In this document: one piece after another, positions 27,693-37,417 of the stretch
How the letters are laid out: each line of letters begins with the position of its first letter
Position numbering within the stretch: the stretch's first letter is position 1
Assembly (NCBI GenBank): GCA_015061885.1
Contig: SUVS01000004.1
Location: forward strand, 1 to 64,000
Direction: 5' to 3'
From: Lentisphaerota bacterium
GTDB lineage: Bacteria; Verrucomicrobiota; Lentisphaeria; Victivallales; Victivallaceae
DNA length: 64,000 nt
Program-made: the position numbers and the translations under genes
Notes under the pieces: model-generated
Told to the model about the DNA's origin: nothing
Databases searched by the model: none
Seen by the model: only the letters and a program-made list of their open reading frames with translations

Positions 27693-29678
27693 ATGCAAGG
27701 TTACTGGATAGAATTATTCAAACCCCGTGCCCAGGCCGATATTAAAGGTTTTCTGCCGGAAAATGTGGAATTTGTGGAAAATCCTGCAGCAGAGAAATTG
27801 CAGGAACTTTTGGCTCTTGCCCGCGGCGGCAAAGCCAGAGTTATGCTGGAATGTCCGGTGGAATATCCGGGATTGGAATTTGGTGACGAGATCTACGCCG
27901 ACAGTTTCAAGGCCCGCTCGGTGGTTGCCGATGAGTGGTTCGGTCTGCCGGTCTGCCGCATCCTGACCCAGCACAATTTTGTTTTGCGGGAGGTCAAAAC
28001 TCCGGTCAAAGCTCATCTGGTGGCGGCACGCGTAGCCGGTTACCGCGATGCGTGTTTCGGGTTGGATGACGCTCAAAAACTGCCGCTGCTCTTTGAAGCC
28101 CCCGACTGCGGTAATATCCTTATAAGCGTTACGCCGCTTGCCAGCTTTATTCAGAGCCGTTTTGCTCCGGCTTGCGACTGGAAAACCGTTATCGGCAAAC
28201 TGCTGGCATTTTTGAGCGGTTCAGAAGCCAGTGTGCCGGTGGATTACACTCTTTCGGTGCGTCCGGCTTATCAGGCAGAAGAGTGCTTGCCGGATGATGT
28301 TGAAAAACGGGCCTTCAAACGCAATGCCGAATGGTTTTACCGGGAAATGATTTACAATCATCACGGCAATATGGGGGTGTTTGAAGGTTTTACCTCGGTC
28401 ATTGATGTAACCGGCAGACAGTGGGTGATGCCCGCTTTACGCGGGGATTGTCTGGGTGAATGTGCCGCCGTGGGGGCGTTGGATTACATCATCAACGGCG
28501 AAAGAGCCGGGCGTGAAATGGCAGAAGGTCTGGTCAAGACCATGCTCGATACGCCTAAAGTAAGAGATTGCTGTACTGCCAGTCAGACCTTCGGTTCGCT
28601 TTTCTTTGACGACAGCAACCGTTCAGTATATGGCGATGATAACTCCCGTGCCGCACTGGGGGCGATCCTTTCCGAAGATCTGTTGGATAACCCGAAACAT
28701 GCCAAAAAACTTCTTCAGCTGGGCTATTCGCTTTTGCGTACCACCGGGCCTAACGGATTGCGGACTCCGAGTCTGATCCAGCCGGAACATTTTCAAAACA
28801 ACAAAACCTGGAAGTATTACCGGGAAAATAATTACGAAAAATGTCATCCGCACTATCAGGCGTGGCATTGGGCGTTGAATTGTCAGCTCTACAAACTTAC
28901 CGGCGATCATGATTTTCTGGAAAGTGCCATCGCCGCCATGAGCGAAGCCAATAAAGTTTTCCCCGATTTCTACTGGCAGAACGGAGCCACCGGCGACTGG
29001 TGCCGCATACTGCTGCCCTACGCCATGCTCGTGGAAGTCGATGATACCCCTGAGCACCGCGAATGGCTGGAAAAGGTTGCCGATTTCTTTGTGGATAAAC
29101 TCAATGAATACGGTACCGTCGCCGAAGTTATGGGCAAACGCGAACTCGGTCATTACCCGTCGCCGACATGCAATGCCGACCACGGCAAAGGCGAATGTGC
29201 GTTGGTGCAGTTCAACGGTGATCCGGCTTGCGATTTGCTCTATTCGGTAAACTACGCCCTCATGGGATTGCACGAAGCATACATGGCGATCGGCAAAGCC
29301 AGTTACAAAGCCGCCGCCGACCGTATGGCAGAATTCTTCTGCCGTATTCAGGCTCTTTCGCAGGAGCAGCGTTATCTCGATGGAGCGTGGCTGCGCGGTT
29401 TTGACTATAACTTGTGGGAATTTTTCGGCAGTGCCGCCGACTCCGGCTGGGGGCCGTGGTGTGTGGAAACCGGCTGGACAAACTCGTGGATAGCATCCGC
29501 TCTGGCATTGCGTCAGCTCAACCGGCCGCTTTTGAGTGAAAAGGCTTCCGAACTTTATAAAGAGCTTGCTCCGGAAGTAAAAGCTATGATGTTCACGCCG
29601 CTGATGCCTTCAACCACCAGCCGCGGCACCCACACCATAATCAACACCGCCTTCACCGGAGGCTTCGCCGAAGGTTGA
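27693..29678 (+). CDS. Putative (alpha/alpha)6-type glycosidase-like protein
   Basis: Start reset to MQGYWIELF; 661 aa; W/G-rich hairpin repeats (GAWLRGFDYNLWEFFGSAADSGWGPWCVETGWTNSW). Confidence 0.5.
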   Translation: MQGYWIELFKPRAQADIKGFLPENVEFVENPAAEKLQELLALARGGKARVMLECPVEYPGLEFGDEIYADSFKARSVVADEWFGLPVCRILTQHNFVLREVKTPVKAHLVAARVAGYRDACFGLDDAQKLPLLFEAPDCGNILISVTPLASFIQSRFAPACDWKTVIGKLLAFLSGSEASVPVDYTLSVRPAYQAEECLPDDVEKRAFKRNAEWFYREMIYNHHGNMGVFEGFTSVIDVTGRQWVMPALRGDCLGECAAVGALDYIINGERAGREMAEGLVKTMLDTPKVRDCCTASQTFGSLFFDDSNRSVYGDDNSRAALGAILSEDLLDNPKHAKKLLQLGYSLLRTTGPNGLRTPSLIQPEHFQNNKTWKYYRENNYEKCHPHYQAWHWALNCQLYKLTGDHDFLESAIAAMSEANKVFPDFYWQNGATGDWCRILLPYAMLVEVDDTPEHREWLEKVADFFVDKLNEYGTVAEVMGKRELGHYPSPTCNADHGKGECALVQFNGDPACDLLYSVNYALMGLHEAYMAIGKASYKAAADRMAEFFCRIQALSQEQRYLDGAWLRGFDYNLWEFFGSAADSGWGPWCVETGWTNSWIASALALRQLNRPLLSEKASELYKELAPEVKAMMFTPLMPSTTSRGTHTIINTAFTGGFAEG

Positions 29679-29689
29679 TTTAGGGGGTG

Positions 29690-30420
29690 GAAAATTGCAA
29701 AGCCCTCAAAAGTCGGCAAGGACATAACCTTCGCACAGCGGGGGGAGCATTTCGGACGGTTACCTTACAGGTAGCCGCCCGAAACTACCGCCCCACTGTA
29801 CTGTGGTTCTGCACCTTGCCTTTGTTTTGATGACTTTACAACTCCCCACCGGAAAACCTATACTCCCCGGTATTTATTATAGGTGCAGGCATAACCTTTG
29901 CCCTGTGGAGGTGAACATTTCAGGCGGTTACCTTACAGGTAGCCGCCCGAAACTACCGCCCCACTGTACTGTGGTTCTGCACCTTGCCTTTGTTTTGATG
30001 ACTTTACAACTCCCCACCGGAAAACCTATACTCCCCGTTATTTATTATAGGTGCAGGCATAACCTTTGCCCCGCGAGGGGAGCATTTCAGGCGGTTACCT
30101 TACAGGTAGCCATCCGAAACTACCGCCCCACTGTACTGTGGTTCTGCACCTTGCCTTTGTTTTGATGACTTTACAACTCCCCACCGGAAAACCTATACTC
30201 CCCGTTATTTATTATAGGTGCAGGCATAACCTTTGCCCTGTGGAGGTGAACATTTCAGGCGGTTACCTTACAGGTGGCCGTCCGAAACTACCGCCCCACT
30301 GTACTGTGGTTCTGCACCTTGCCTTTGTTTTGATGACTTTACAATTCCCCACCGGAAAACCTATACTCCCCGGTATTTATTATAGGTGCAGGCATAACCT
30401 TCGCACAGCTGGGGGGATGG
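29690..30420. repeat. Tandem array of ~4 copies (~167-168 bp) of the folded MITE-like element
   Basis: aggtgcaggcataacc at 29881, 30049, 30216 and 30384; each unit has a ggcggttaccttacaggtagccgcc hairpin. Confidence 0.95.
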
Positions 30421-30468
30421 CATGCAGTATGGTGTCGCAGGGCGAACACCAGTGTTCCGCTCGATAGA

Positions 30469-30528
30469 TATGAGATGGTATGGGAGTGTATGGGAAAGTA
30501 TGGGAGTGTATGGGAAAGTATGGGATGG
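30469..30528 (+). repeat. Exact 10-bp phased array, six units of tatgRgaNNg
   Basis: tatgagatgg tatgggagtg tatgggaaag tatgggagtg tatgggaaag tatgggatgg. Confidence 0.9.
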
Positions 30529-30680
30529 TGGGCCAAGCCCGCCACAGCCGGTTGACGCACTGCTTCCGTTGCACTCCGGCGTGACAAGCCGGCAAGCAAT
30601 ACTCTGTGTACAGCCCGCCCACAGTATCAGGCGGCAGCCGCCGCCCACGCATAATATTGCTTGCATAGGCGGCAAGGCAT

Positions 30681-30727
30681 TCCCATACCCTCCCATATTT
30701 TCTCATATTCTCCCATGCTCTCTCATA
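30681..30727 (-). repeat. Inverted 10-bp phased array, five units of tcYcata(NNN)
   Basis: tcccataccc tcccatattt tctcatattc tcccatgctc tctcata. Confidence 0.9.
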
Positions 30728-30769
30728 AAAAGCCGCCACGCACAATATCGCCCGCCTGCCGGGTATATG

Positions 30770-31149
30770 GCGAAAGACCGGGGCATCTGGCATATTTGCA
30801 CCGGTTCTGGTTCGCCGATAAGTTTATTGCGTATGCCTGCCGGGAGGACGCTATGCCGATGGATCAGCATCAGCTTATGGCATTGGTCGCACCGCGAACA
30901 CTTTATGTTGCCAGCAGCAGTGAAGATTTTGGAGCCGATCCCTATGGCGAATTTCTGGCGGCAAAAGAGGCGGCAGAAGTGTGGCGTTTATATGGAATGG
31001 AGAATACGCTTCCAACTGAATTTCCGGCGTTGGAGCAATCCGTCGGCAATATGGTAAAATACCATTGCAAAGTCGGTAAATACTCCATAACCGCCGCCGA
31101 TTGGAAGTATTATTACGATTGTGCCGATAAGTTATTTAAAACTGTATAA
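30770..31149 (+). pseudogene. C-terminal remnant of a CE15-like (glucuronoyl esterase / acetyl xylan esterase) protein
   Basis: RFWFADKFIAYACREDAMPMDQHQLMALVAPRTLYVASSSEDFGADPYGEFLAAKEAAEVWRLYG...VKYHCKVGKYSITAADWKYYYDCADKLF; no N-terminal half present. Confidence 0.75.
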
Positions 31150-31285
31150 ATCATGCCGATAAAGCGTTATTGCTTATATCGGGTGATAAAAGGTGCGTTT
31201 TTCTTGAAAAAAACGTGCCTTTTGCTGTTTTAAGATTTGCAAAAAATCCAATTCAATAGTATCTTTCTGTGATTCATAATTTTTT

Positions 31286-31450
31286 GAGGCAGTTTCAAAA
31301 GTCCTCAAAAGCCGCCAAAGGCACAACCTTCGCCCGGCAAAAGGGGCGTTTGCAGTGGTTACTTTACAAGTAGCCAACGCAAAACTGCCGTTCACCGGAC
31401 TGGAGGCTCTGCTCTTTGTCTTTGTTTTGAATGACTTTTGAAATTACCTC
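31286..31450. mobile_element. MITE-like folded element with TIRs, putative TSD TTTT
   Basis: gaggcagtttcaaaagtcctcaaaag...cttttgaaattacctc; central hairpin; flanked by tttt. Confidence 0.7.
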
Positions 31451-31578
31451 TTTTATAAAAATTTATTGAGAAAAAATCAAAAGTAATAACGGCGTTTGAT
31501 GCCGCACAGTTATAGTGTTCAGTTGCCGTTCTGGAAAGTATTTTTGATAAAATCTCTATTACAGCAAGGAGTGTTGTT

Positions 31579-33285
31579 TTGGCCAGAGATAATAATTATG
31601 TGCTTGAGCTTATCAAGCAAGCGGGGATGGTATCGCCTGAACAGCTGGAATCTGCTCAACAATTTGTAGATGAATTTCCCAGCAAGATAAGCCTTGTAGA
31701 TGCTCTCATCAGCAAAAAAGTCATTACTGAAGCTGAAATCGTTCAGCTTCTGGCAATGGAGTACGGGCTGGAAGTTGTGGATCTGCACAATTATGTTGTT
31801 CCGCCGGAAGTGGTGGATGCTCTGCCGGGGGATTTGGCTGTATCTTACAATGTAGTGCCGGTGGCAAAGCATGATGATTTGCTGACCGTGGCAATGTCCG
31901 ATCCCGCCGCAATGGATGTGATCGACGCTTTGCGTTACCGGTTGGGCTGTGATGTGGAAGCCGTGGTCGCAACGCAGGATCAGATCGACCAGATACTTGA
32001 TGCCAATTACCGGACAACTGCCAGTGCCATGGAAGGCTTGCTGGGGCAGTTGGGCGAAGAAGCCGGTATGATGGAAAAAGTCGATTCCATCGAAGCTGAT
32101 GAAATGACGGATGACGATGCTCCGATCATCAAGCTGGTATCCGGTCTGATAATTGATGCCTACCGTTTCGGAGCGAGCGATATTCACATGGAACCGATGG
32201 AAAAGCATTACCGTGTCCGGTACCGGATCGACGGTGTTTTGCGGGAAGTTGATGCTCCGCCGAAGTTTTTGCAGGCCAATCTTACCAGCCGTCTCAAGAT
32301 CATGGCAAGGTTGGATATTACCGAAAAGCGTATCCCGCAGGACGGCCGTATCAAGATGAGTGTGGGGCCTAAAGATATCGACCTTCGTGTATCAAGCATC
32401 CCCACGACTCACGGCGAAAGTATAGTAATGCGTATTCTGGATAAATCCAGTATTCAGCTTGATGTGCCGAAACTGGGTTTTTATGCTGACGATATGGTAC
32501 TGGTAAACCGCATATTGAGTATGCCTGACGGTATCTTTCTGGTAACCGGCCCGACCGGTTCGGGCAAAACGACTTCGCTTTATGCGTTTTTGAATACGAT
32601 CAATACAGTTTCCCGCAAGATCATTACTGTGGAAGACCCGGTGGAATATCAGTTGCCCGGTATCAACCAGGTGCAGGTCGATAGATATGTGAACATGACC
32701 TTTGCCGCCGCTCTGCGAGCTATATTGCGTCAGGCACCGAATATTGTAATGATCGGGGAAATCCGAGATGTGGAAACTGCCGAAATCGCTATCAACGCCG
32801 CTCTGACCGGGCACTTGGTGTTCAGTACCTTGCACACCAATGACGCACCGGGGGCGATCACCCGTCTGGTGGATATGGGGGTCAAGGCATTTCTGGTGGC
32901 ATCGGCGGTGCGGGCGATCATGGCACAGCGTCTTTTGCGGCGTGTATGCAAACACTGTGCCCAGGATTATGTGCCCAACGAAGTGGAAAAACATCTGCTG
33001 GGACTTTCCGATGAGTATGTTGCCACACACACATTCAAGAAAGGCAAAGGTTGTTCAAGCTGCGGTAAAACCGGTTACAAGGGGCGTATCGGTATCTACG
33101 AAATTTGTATGCTTGACAACGATATAACCGAATTGGTCTATCGTAACGAACCGACACAGGTCATCCGCGAAGCTGCCCGCCGCAATGGTATGCACTCGCT
33201 GCGTGATGACGCTTTGCGTAAAGCCGAAGCGGGTATTTCCACATTGGAAGAAGTTATCCGCGTAACAATGATGGACGAAGATTAA
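31579..33285 (+). CDS. GspE/PilB-type secretion/pilus assembly ATPase (paralogue 1)
   Basis: TTG start after aaggag; LVTGPTGSGKTTSLYAF; VEDPVEYQL; HLVFSTLHTND; CSSCGKTGYKGRIGIYE. Confidence 0.93.
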   Translation: MARDNNYVLELIKQAGMVSPEQLESAQQFVDEFPSKISLVDALISKKVITEAEIVQLLAMEYGLEVVDLHNYVVPPEVVDALPGDLAVSYNVVPVAKHDDLLTVAMSDPAAMDVIDALRYRLGCDVEAVVATQDQIDQILDANYRTTASAMEGLLGQLGEEAGMMEKVDSIEADEMTDDDAPIIKLVSGLIIDAYRFGASDIHMEPMEKHYRVRYRIDGVLREVDAPPKFLQANLTSRLKIMARLDITEKRIPQDGRIKMSVGPKDIDLRVSSIPTTHGESIVMRILDKSSIQLDVPKLGFYADDMVLVNRILSMPDGIFLVTGPTGSGKTTSLYAFLNTINTVSRKIITVEDPVEYQLPGINQVQVDRYVNMTFAAALRAILRQAPNIVMIGEIRDVETAEIAINAALTGHLVFSTLHTNDAPGAITRLVDMGVKAFLVASAVRAIMAQRLLRRVCKHCAQDYVPNEVEKHLLGLSDEYVATHTFKKGKGCSSCGKTGYKGRIGIYEICMLDNDITELVYRNEPTQVIREAARRNGMHSLRDDALRKAEAGISTLEEVIRVTMMDED

Positions 33286-33303
33286 AACAATGGTGGTTTT
33301 TTT

Positions 33304-34980
33304 ATGATAGATCAGGAAACACAAGCTCTTTACGATATTCTGCTTGAAGCCGGCATGAGCGAAGATCAGCTCAAGGAAGGTTTGGAAGAAAAAGAACGCA
33401 CCGGAAAAAATTACCGTGACATTGTGCTGGATTACGGGTTCTGCAACGAAACGGAACTGATGCATCTGATCGCTGATAATCTGGGGTGCGAGATAGTTGA
33501 TTTGGCAGAAATGGATATACCTTCTGCCACATTGGAGCAGATAGATGCTTCCACGGCAAGAACTTACGGTGCAGTAGCCGTCCGGGTCGATGATGATCTG
33601 CTTTATCTGGCATTGCGTAACCCGCTGGATACCACGGCAGTTGACGATTTGCGGTTTATTCTGGGGCGTGATTTTATTGTAGTGATGGCTCCGGATGAAC
33701 AGTTTGACGAAGTGATCGACAAGTATTACCCGATGGATGTAACCGATATGGCGAGCATGTTCGGGGAGTTTACCGGTAAAGAGGGGGAATATGAAGACGA
33801 GGAAGATCTGGAATCTGCCGCCAACTCCGCCCCGATCGTGCGTTTTGTGGACTTTGTGATCCGTCAGGCGATCAAAGATAAAGCCAGCGACATTCACTTT
33901 GAGCCGTTTGAACACGAATACCGCATCCGCTACCGCGTGGACGGTGCATTGTACGAATTACCGCCGCCGCCGAAAGTGATGGCTCTGCCGATCACCAGCC
34001 GCGTGAAAATCTTGAGCGGACTGAATATTTCAGAACGGCGTGTGCCGCAGGACGGCCGTATTCAGACCAAGATGAACGGAAAACCGGTGGATTTGCGTGT
34101 ATCCTGTCTGCCGACAAGTTACGGCGAATCAGTGGTGCTTCGTGTACTTGACCGGACTGTGGTGAATTTGAGTCTGGACTCGCTGGGGATGGACGAAAAT
34201 CTGCTCAAGAAGTTCCGTGAGATCATCCATCTGCCCAACGGTATTCTGCTGGTGACCGGTCCGACCGGTTCCGGTAAAACCACAACGCTGTATTCAGCAA
34301 TCAACGAAATCAATGTTGTAGGCGATAAGATCCTGACTGCCGAAGACCCGGTGGAATACGACATTGACGGTATCGTACAGGTTCCGATCAACGAAGCCGT
34401 GGGTATGACCTTTGAAAAAGCACTGCGTGCATTCTTGCGACAGGACCCCGACCGTATTCTGGTGGGGGAAATCCGTGACTTTATCACCGCCCAGATCGCC
34501 GTGGAGGCATCGCTGACCGGGCACTTTGTGTTCAGTACGCTGCACACCAACGACTCGGCAAGTACCGTTACCCGTCTGATGGATATGGGCTTGGAACCGT
34601 TCCTGATCTGTTCAAGTCTGGTCGGGGTATTGAGTCAGCGTCTTCTGCGTAGAGTCTGTTATGCGTGCAAAACACCATATACCCCGTCGGATGAAGAACT
34701 TGAGCGGTTGGAAATCACGCGTGAAGATGTAGCCGGCAGACCGTTCTATTACGGCAAAGGCTGTCAGATATGCAAAAATACAGGGTATAAGGGCAGAAAA
34801 GCGATCTGCGAACTTATGGTCATGACCAATGAACTTTCGGAGTTGATTTACAAAGGGGCTCCGACATTGGAAATCCAGAACAAAGCGATCGCCCAGGGTA
34901 TGCGTACCATGCGTGAAGACGGTATGATCTCGATTTACAACGGCGAAACTTCGGTCGATGAAGTGTTGCGATATACATAA
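33304..34980 (+). CDS. GspE/PilB-type secretion/pilus assembly ATPase (paralogue 2)
   Basis: LVTGPTGSGKTTTLYSA; LRQDPDRILVGEIRD; CQICKNTGYKGRKAICE. Confidence 0.93.
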   Translation: MIDQETQALYDILLEAGMSEDQLKEGLEEKERTGKNYRDIVLDYGFCNETELMHLIADNLGCEIVDLAEMDIPSATLEQIDASTARTYGAVAVRVDDDLLYLALRNPLDTTAVDDLRFILGRDFIVVMAPDEQFDEVIDKYYPMDVTDMASMFGEFTGKEGEYEDEEDLESAANSAPIVRFVDFVIRQAIKDKASDIHFEPFEHEYRIRYRVDGALYELPPPPKVMALPITSRVKILSGLNISERRVPQDGRIQTKMNGKPVDLRVSCLPTSYGESVVLRVLDRTVVNLSLDSLGMDENLLKKFREIIHLPNGILLVTGPTGSGKTTTLYSAINEINVVGDKILTAEDPVEYDIDGIVQVPINEAVGMTFEKALRAFLRQDPDRILVGEIRDFITAQIAVEASLTGHFVFSTLHTNDSASTVTRLMDMGLEPFLICSSLVGVLSQRLLRRVCYACKTPYTPSDEELERLEITREDVAGRPFYYGKGCQICKNTGYKGRKAICELMVMTNELSELIYKGAPTLEIQNKAIAQGMRTMREDGMISIYNGETSVDEVLRYT

Positions 34981-35039
34981 TATAATCAATATATTCCTGT
35001 TTTTATGCAGGAATTTTTAATTTAAGGAGCAAGCTAAAA

Positions 35040-36128
35040 ATGGTAGAAATGGCTGATTTGCTGCAGTTGGTAGTTGATGAAGGTGTCAGCGATTTGCATA
35101 TTGAAGTCGGAGTGCCTCCGGTGGTGCGTTTGCATGGGGATATGACCCCGCTTGATTTGCCGCCGCTGACTGCGGAAGATACCGAGCGGCTGGTAAAATC
35201 ATTTGCCTCGGAAGTGCATATTCAGAAAATTCAGGAAGTCGGTTCAGTGGACTTCGGTTTTGCCTTCGGCGATCAGGCCCGTTTCCGTGTAAGTGCCTTT
35301 AAGCAAAAGAATTGTTTTGGCACGATCTTGCGTCAGATTCCCAATACACTGCTCACTTTTGAACAGTTGGGGTTGCCGGATTCAGTCAAAAACCTGCTCT
35401 ACCGTCCCCGCGGTCTGGTGTTGGTGACCGGTCCGACCGGTTCGGGTAAATCCACTACGCTGGCTTCAATGATCAACATTATCAACAACGAGCGGGCATG
35501 TCATATTATTACCGTGGAAGACCCGATCGAATTTTATCATCCGCACAAAAAGAGTGTGGTTATCCAGCGTGAAATCGGTTCGGATACCATCAGTTTTGAA
35601 GATGCGTTGCGCCGTGCGTTGCGTCAGGACCCGGATATTATTCTGGTGGGGGAAATGCGAGATTTGGAAACGATCGAAGCGGCTATTACTGCTGCTGAAA
35701 CCGGACACCTGGTGTTCGGTACACTGCACACCTGCGGTGCGGCGGAAACCGTTGACCGTATTGTGGACGCCTTCCCGACCACCCAGCAACAGCAGATCCG
35801 AACCCAGCTGGCCTCATCGCTGATCGGGGTTATTTCGCAGGAACTGCTGCCGCGGTGCGATAAAAAAGGCCGTATAGCGGCGTTTGAAATCATGATCCAG
35901 ACTCCCGGTATCCAGGCACTTATCCGCGATAATAAAACATTCCGTATTACATCGGAATTGCAGACCGGGGCAAAACATGGTATGAATACTATGGATATGC
36001 ACTTGTTTGAACTTTATAAACAGGGAAAAATCGCCTACGAAGAAATGGTGAATATGGCACGCGATCAGCAGGATTTGATAAATAAGGCCAAAGAACTTGC
36101 TGAACAATTGGAAGAAGAAGGTAACTGA
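35040..36128 (+). CDS. pilT: Twitching motility ATPase PilT
   Basis: VTGPTGSGKSTTLASMI; LRQDPDIILVGEMRDLETIEAAITAAETGHLVFGTLHT. Confidence 0.93.
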   Translation: MVEMADLLQLVVDEGVSDLHIEVGVPPVVRLHGDMTPLDLPPLTAEDTERLVKSFASEVHIQKIQEVGSVDFGFAFGDQARFRVSAFKQKNCFGTILRQIPNTLLTFEQLGLPDSVKNLLYRPRGLVLVTGPTGSGKSTTLASMINIINNERACHIITVEDPIEFYHPHKKSVVIQREIGSDTISFEDALRRALRQDPDIILVGEMRDLETIEAAITAAETGHLVFGTLHTCGAAETVDRIVDAFPTTQQQQIRTQLASSLIGVISQELLPRCDKKGRIAAFEIMIQTPGIQALIRDNKTFRITSELQTGAKHGMNTMDMHLFELYKQGKIAYEEMVNMARDQQDLINKAKELAEQLEEEGN

Positions 36129-36159
36129 TCGCCACGGCGAGGTACAGGAGATATGATTT

Positions 36160-37401
36160 ATGCCTCAATATAATTATGTAGCAGTAGATGAAAAAAGCGG
36201 AAAAGAGATAAAAGGCTCTATTGAAGCGGCAACCGAGGCAATGGCAGCCGCCGAGTTGCGTAAAGAGGGGCTGTTTGCAACCAAGCTCAAGGAAGCCACT
36301 GCCAAAAAGAAAAAGGGCGGCAGTCTGAATATCAATCTGGATTTTCAGTTCGGTCCGTCGATCATCAAGCGTAAACAGCTTATGGTCATTACCCGTCAGT
36401 TGGCAACCTTGCTCGAAGCCGGTTTGCCGCTGATCCGTTCATTGCGTACCTTGCAACGGCAGTGCAAAGATAAAATGGCACAGAAGGTGCTTTGCGGGGT
36501 GGCAGATGCCGTGGAAACCGGTTCAACATTCTCCGAAGCGTTGTCGCTTTATCCGGCAACATTCGACCGTTTGTTTTTGAACATGGTCCGAGCCGGGGAA
36601 GCCGCCGGGGCAATGGAAACGATTCTGGGACGACTTGCCGGATTTATGGAAAAGACCGCCCGGTTGGCTGGTAAGGTCAAATCGGCAATGATTTACCCGT
36701 CAGTGGTTATTTCGCTGGCGTTGCTGGTAACGACCGGTTTGATGATCTTCATCGTCCCGAGCTTTACCAAGATCTTTACCGAGTTGCTGGAAGGCGACCC
36801 GCTGCCGGGGATTACACAATTTCTGATCGATGTATCTGAATGGATGAAGACCCGCTGGTACTATCTGCTGGCAGCACCGTTTGTACTGGTTTTTGTAATA
36901 AAGATGACCTATAAAAACAAATACGGCAAATACGGTCTGGACTGGGTGCTTTACAATATGCCGATCCTGGGGCCGATCGTTTCCAAGACTGCCATTGCCC
37001 GTTTCTCCCGTACATTGGGTACGCTGATGGCGGCAGGGGTCCCGGTGTTGAACGCATTGATAATTGTGCGTGATACATCGGGTAATGAACTCGTGGCTCA
37101 AGCGGTCATGAAAGTGCATGATGCGGTCAAAGAAGGGGAGGGCATCTCCAAGCCGCTGGGTGCAACCAGGGTGTTTCCGCAGATGGTTATAAGTATGATC
37201 GAAGTAGGCGAAGAAACCGGTCGTATGCCGGACATGCTGGAAAAAGTAGCAAATACCTACGACGAAGAAGTCGATAACGCCGTAGATGCTCTGACCTCGC
37301 TGCTGGAACCGATCATGATCGTGGTGCTGGCTGTGATCGTAGGTACGATCGTTATCGGTCTGTTTGCACCGCTGGCAACGATTATTCAGAAACTTTCGTA
37401 A
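36160..37401 (+). CDS. pilC: Type II secretion / type IV pilus inner-membrane protein (GspF/PilC)
   Basis: MITRQLATLLEAGLPLIRSLRTLQ; FSRTLGTLMAAGVPVLNAL; MISMIEVGEETGRMPDMLEKVA. Confidence 0.92.
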   Translation: MPQYNYVAVDEKSGKEIKGSIEAATEAMAAAELRKEGLFATKLKEATAKKKKGGSLNINLDFQFGPSIIKRKQLMVITRQLATLLEAGLPLIRSLRTLQRQCKDKMAQKVLCGVADAVETGSTFSEALSLYPATFDRLFLNMVRAGEAAGAMETILGRLAGFMEKTARLAGKVKSAMIYPSVVISLALLVTTGLMIFIVPSFTKIFTELLEGDPLPGITQFLIDVSEWMKTRWYYLLAAPFVLVFVIKMTYKNKYGKYGLDWVLYNMPILGPIVSKTAIARFSRTLGTLMAAGVPVLNALIIVRDTSGNELVAQAVMKVHDAVKEGEGISKPLGATRVFPQMVISMIEVGEETGRMPDMLEKVANTYDEEVDNAVDALTSLLEPIMIVVLAVIVGTIVIGLFAPLATIIQKLS

Positions 37402-37417
37402 TACAAGGCGAGTTTTC

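Noticed and set aside
29690-30420. Possible CRISPR array
   Set aside because: Units are ~168 bp contiguous repeats without unique spacers, and no cas genes are present.
29803-30467. Repeat-encoded ORFs (MVLHLAFVLMTLQLPTGKPILP... repeated)
   Set aside because: The 168-bp period is divisible by three, so frames stay open by chance inside the tandem array. There is no RBS and no codon-usage signal, and one 167-bp unit breaks the frame.
33371-33613. Antisense ORF in paralogue 2 of GspE/PilB
   Set aside because: Shadow ORF of a conserved gene.
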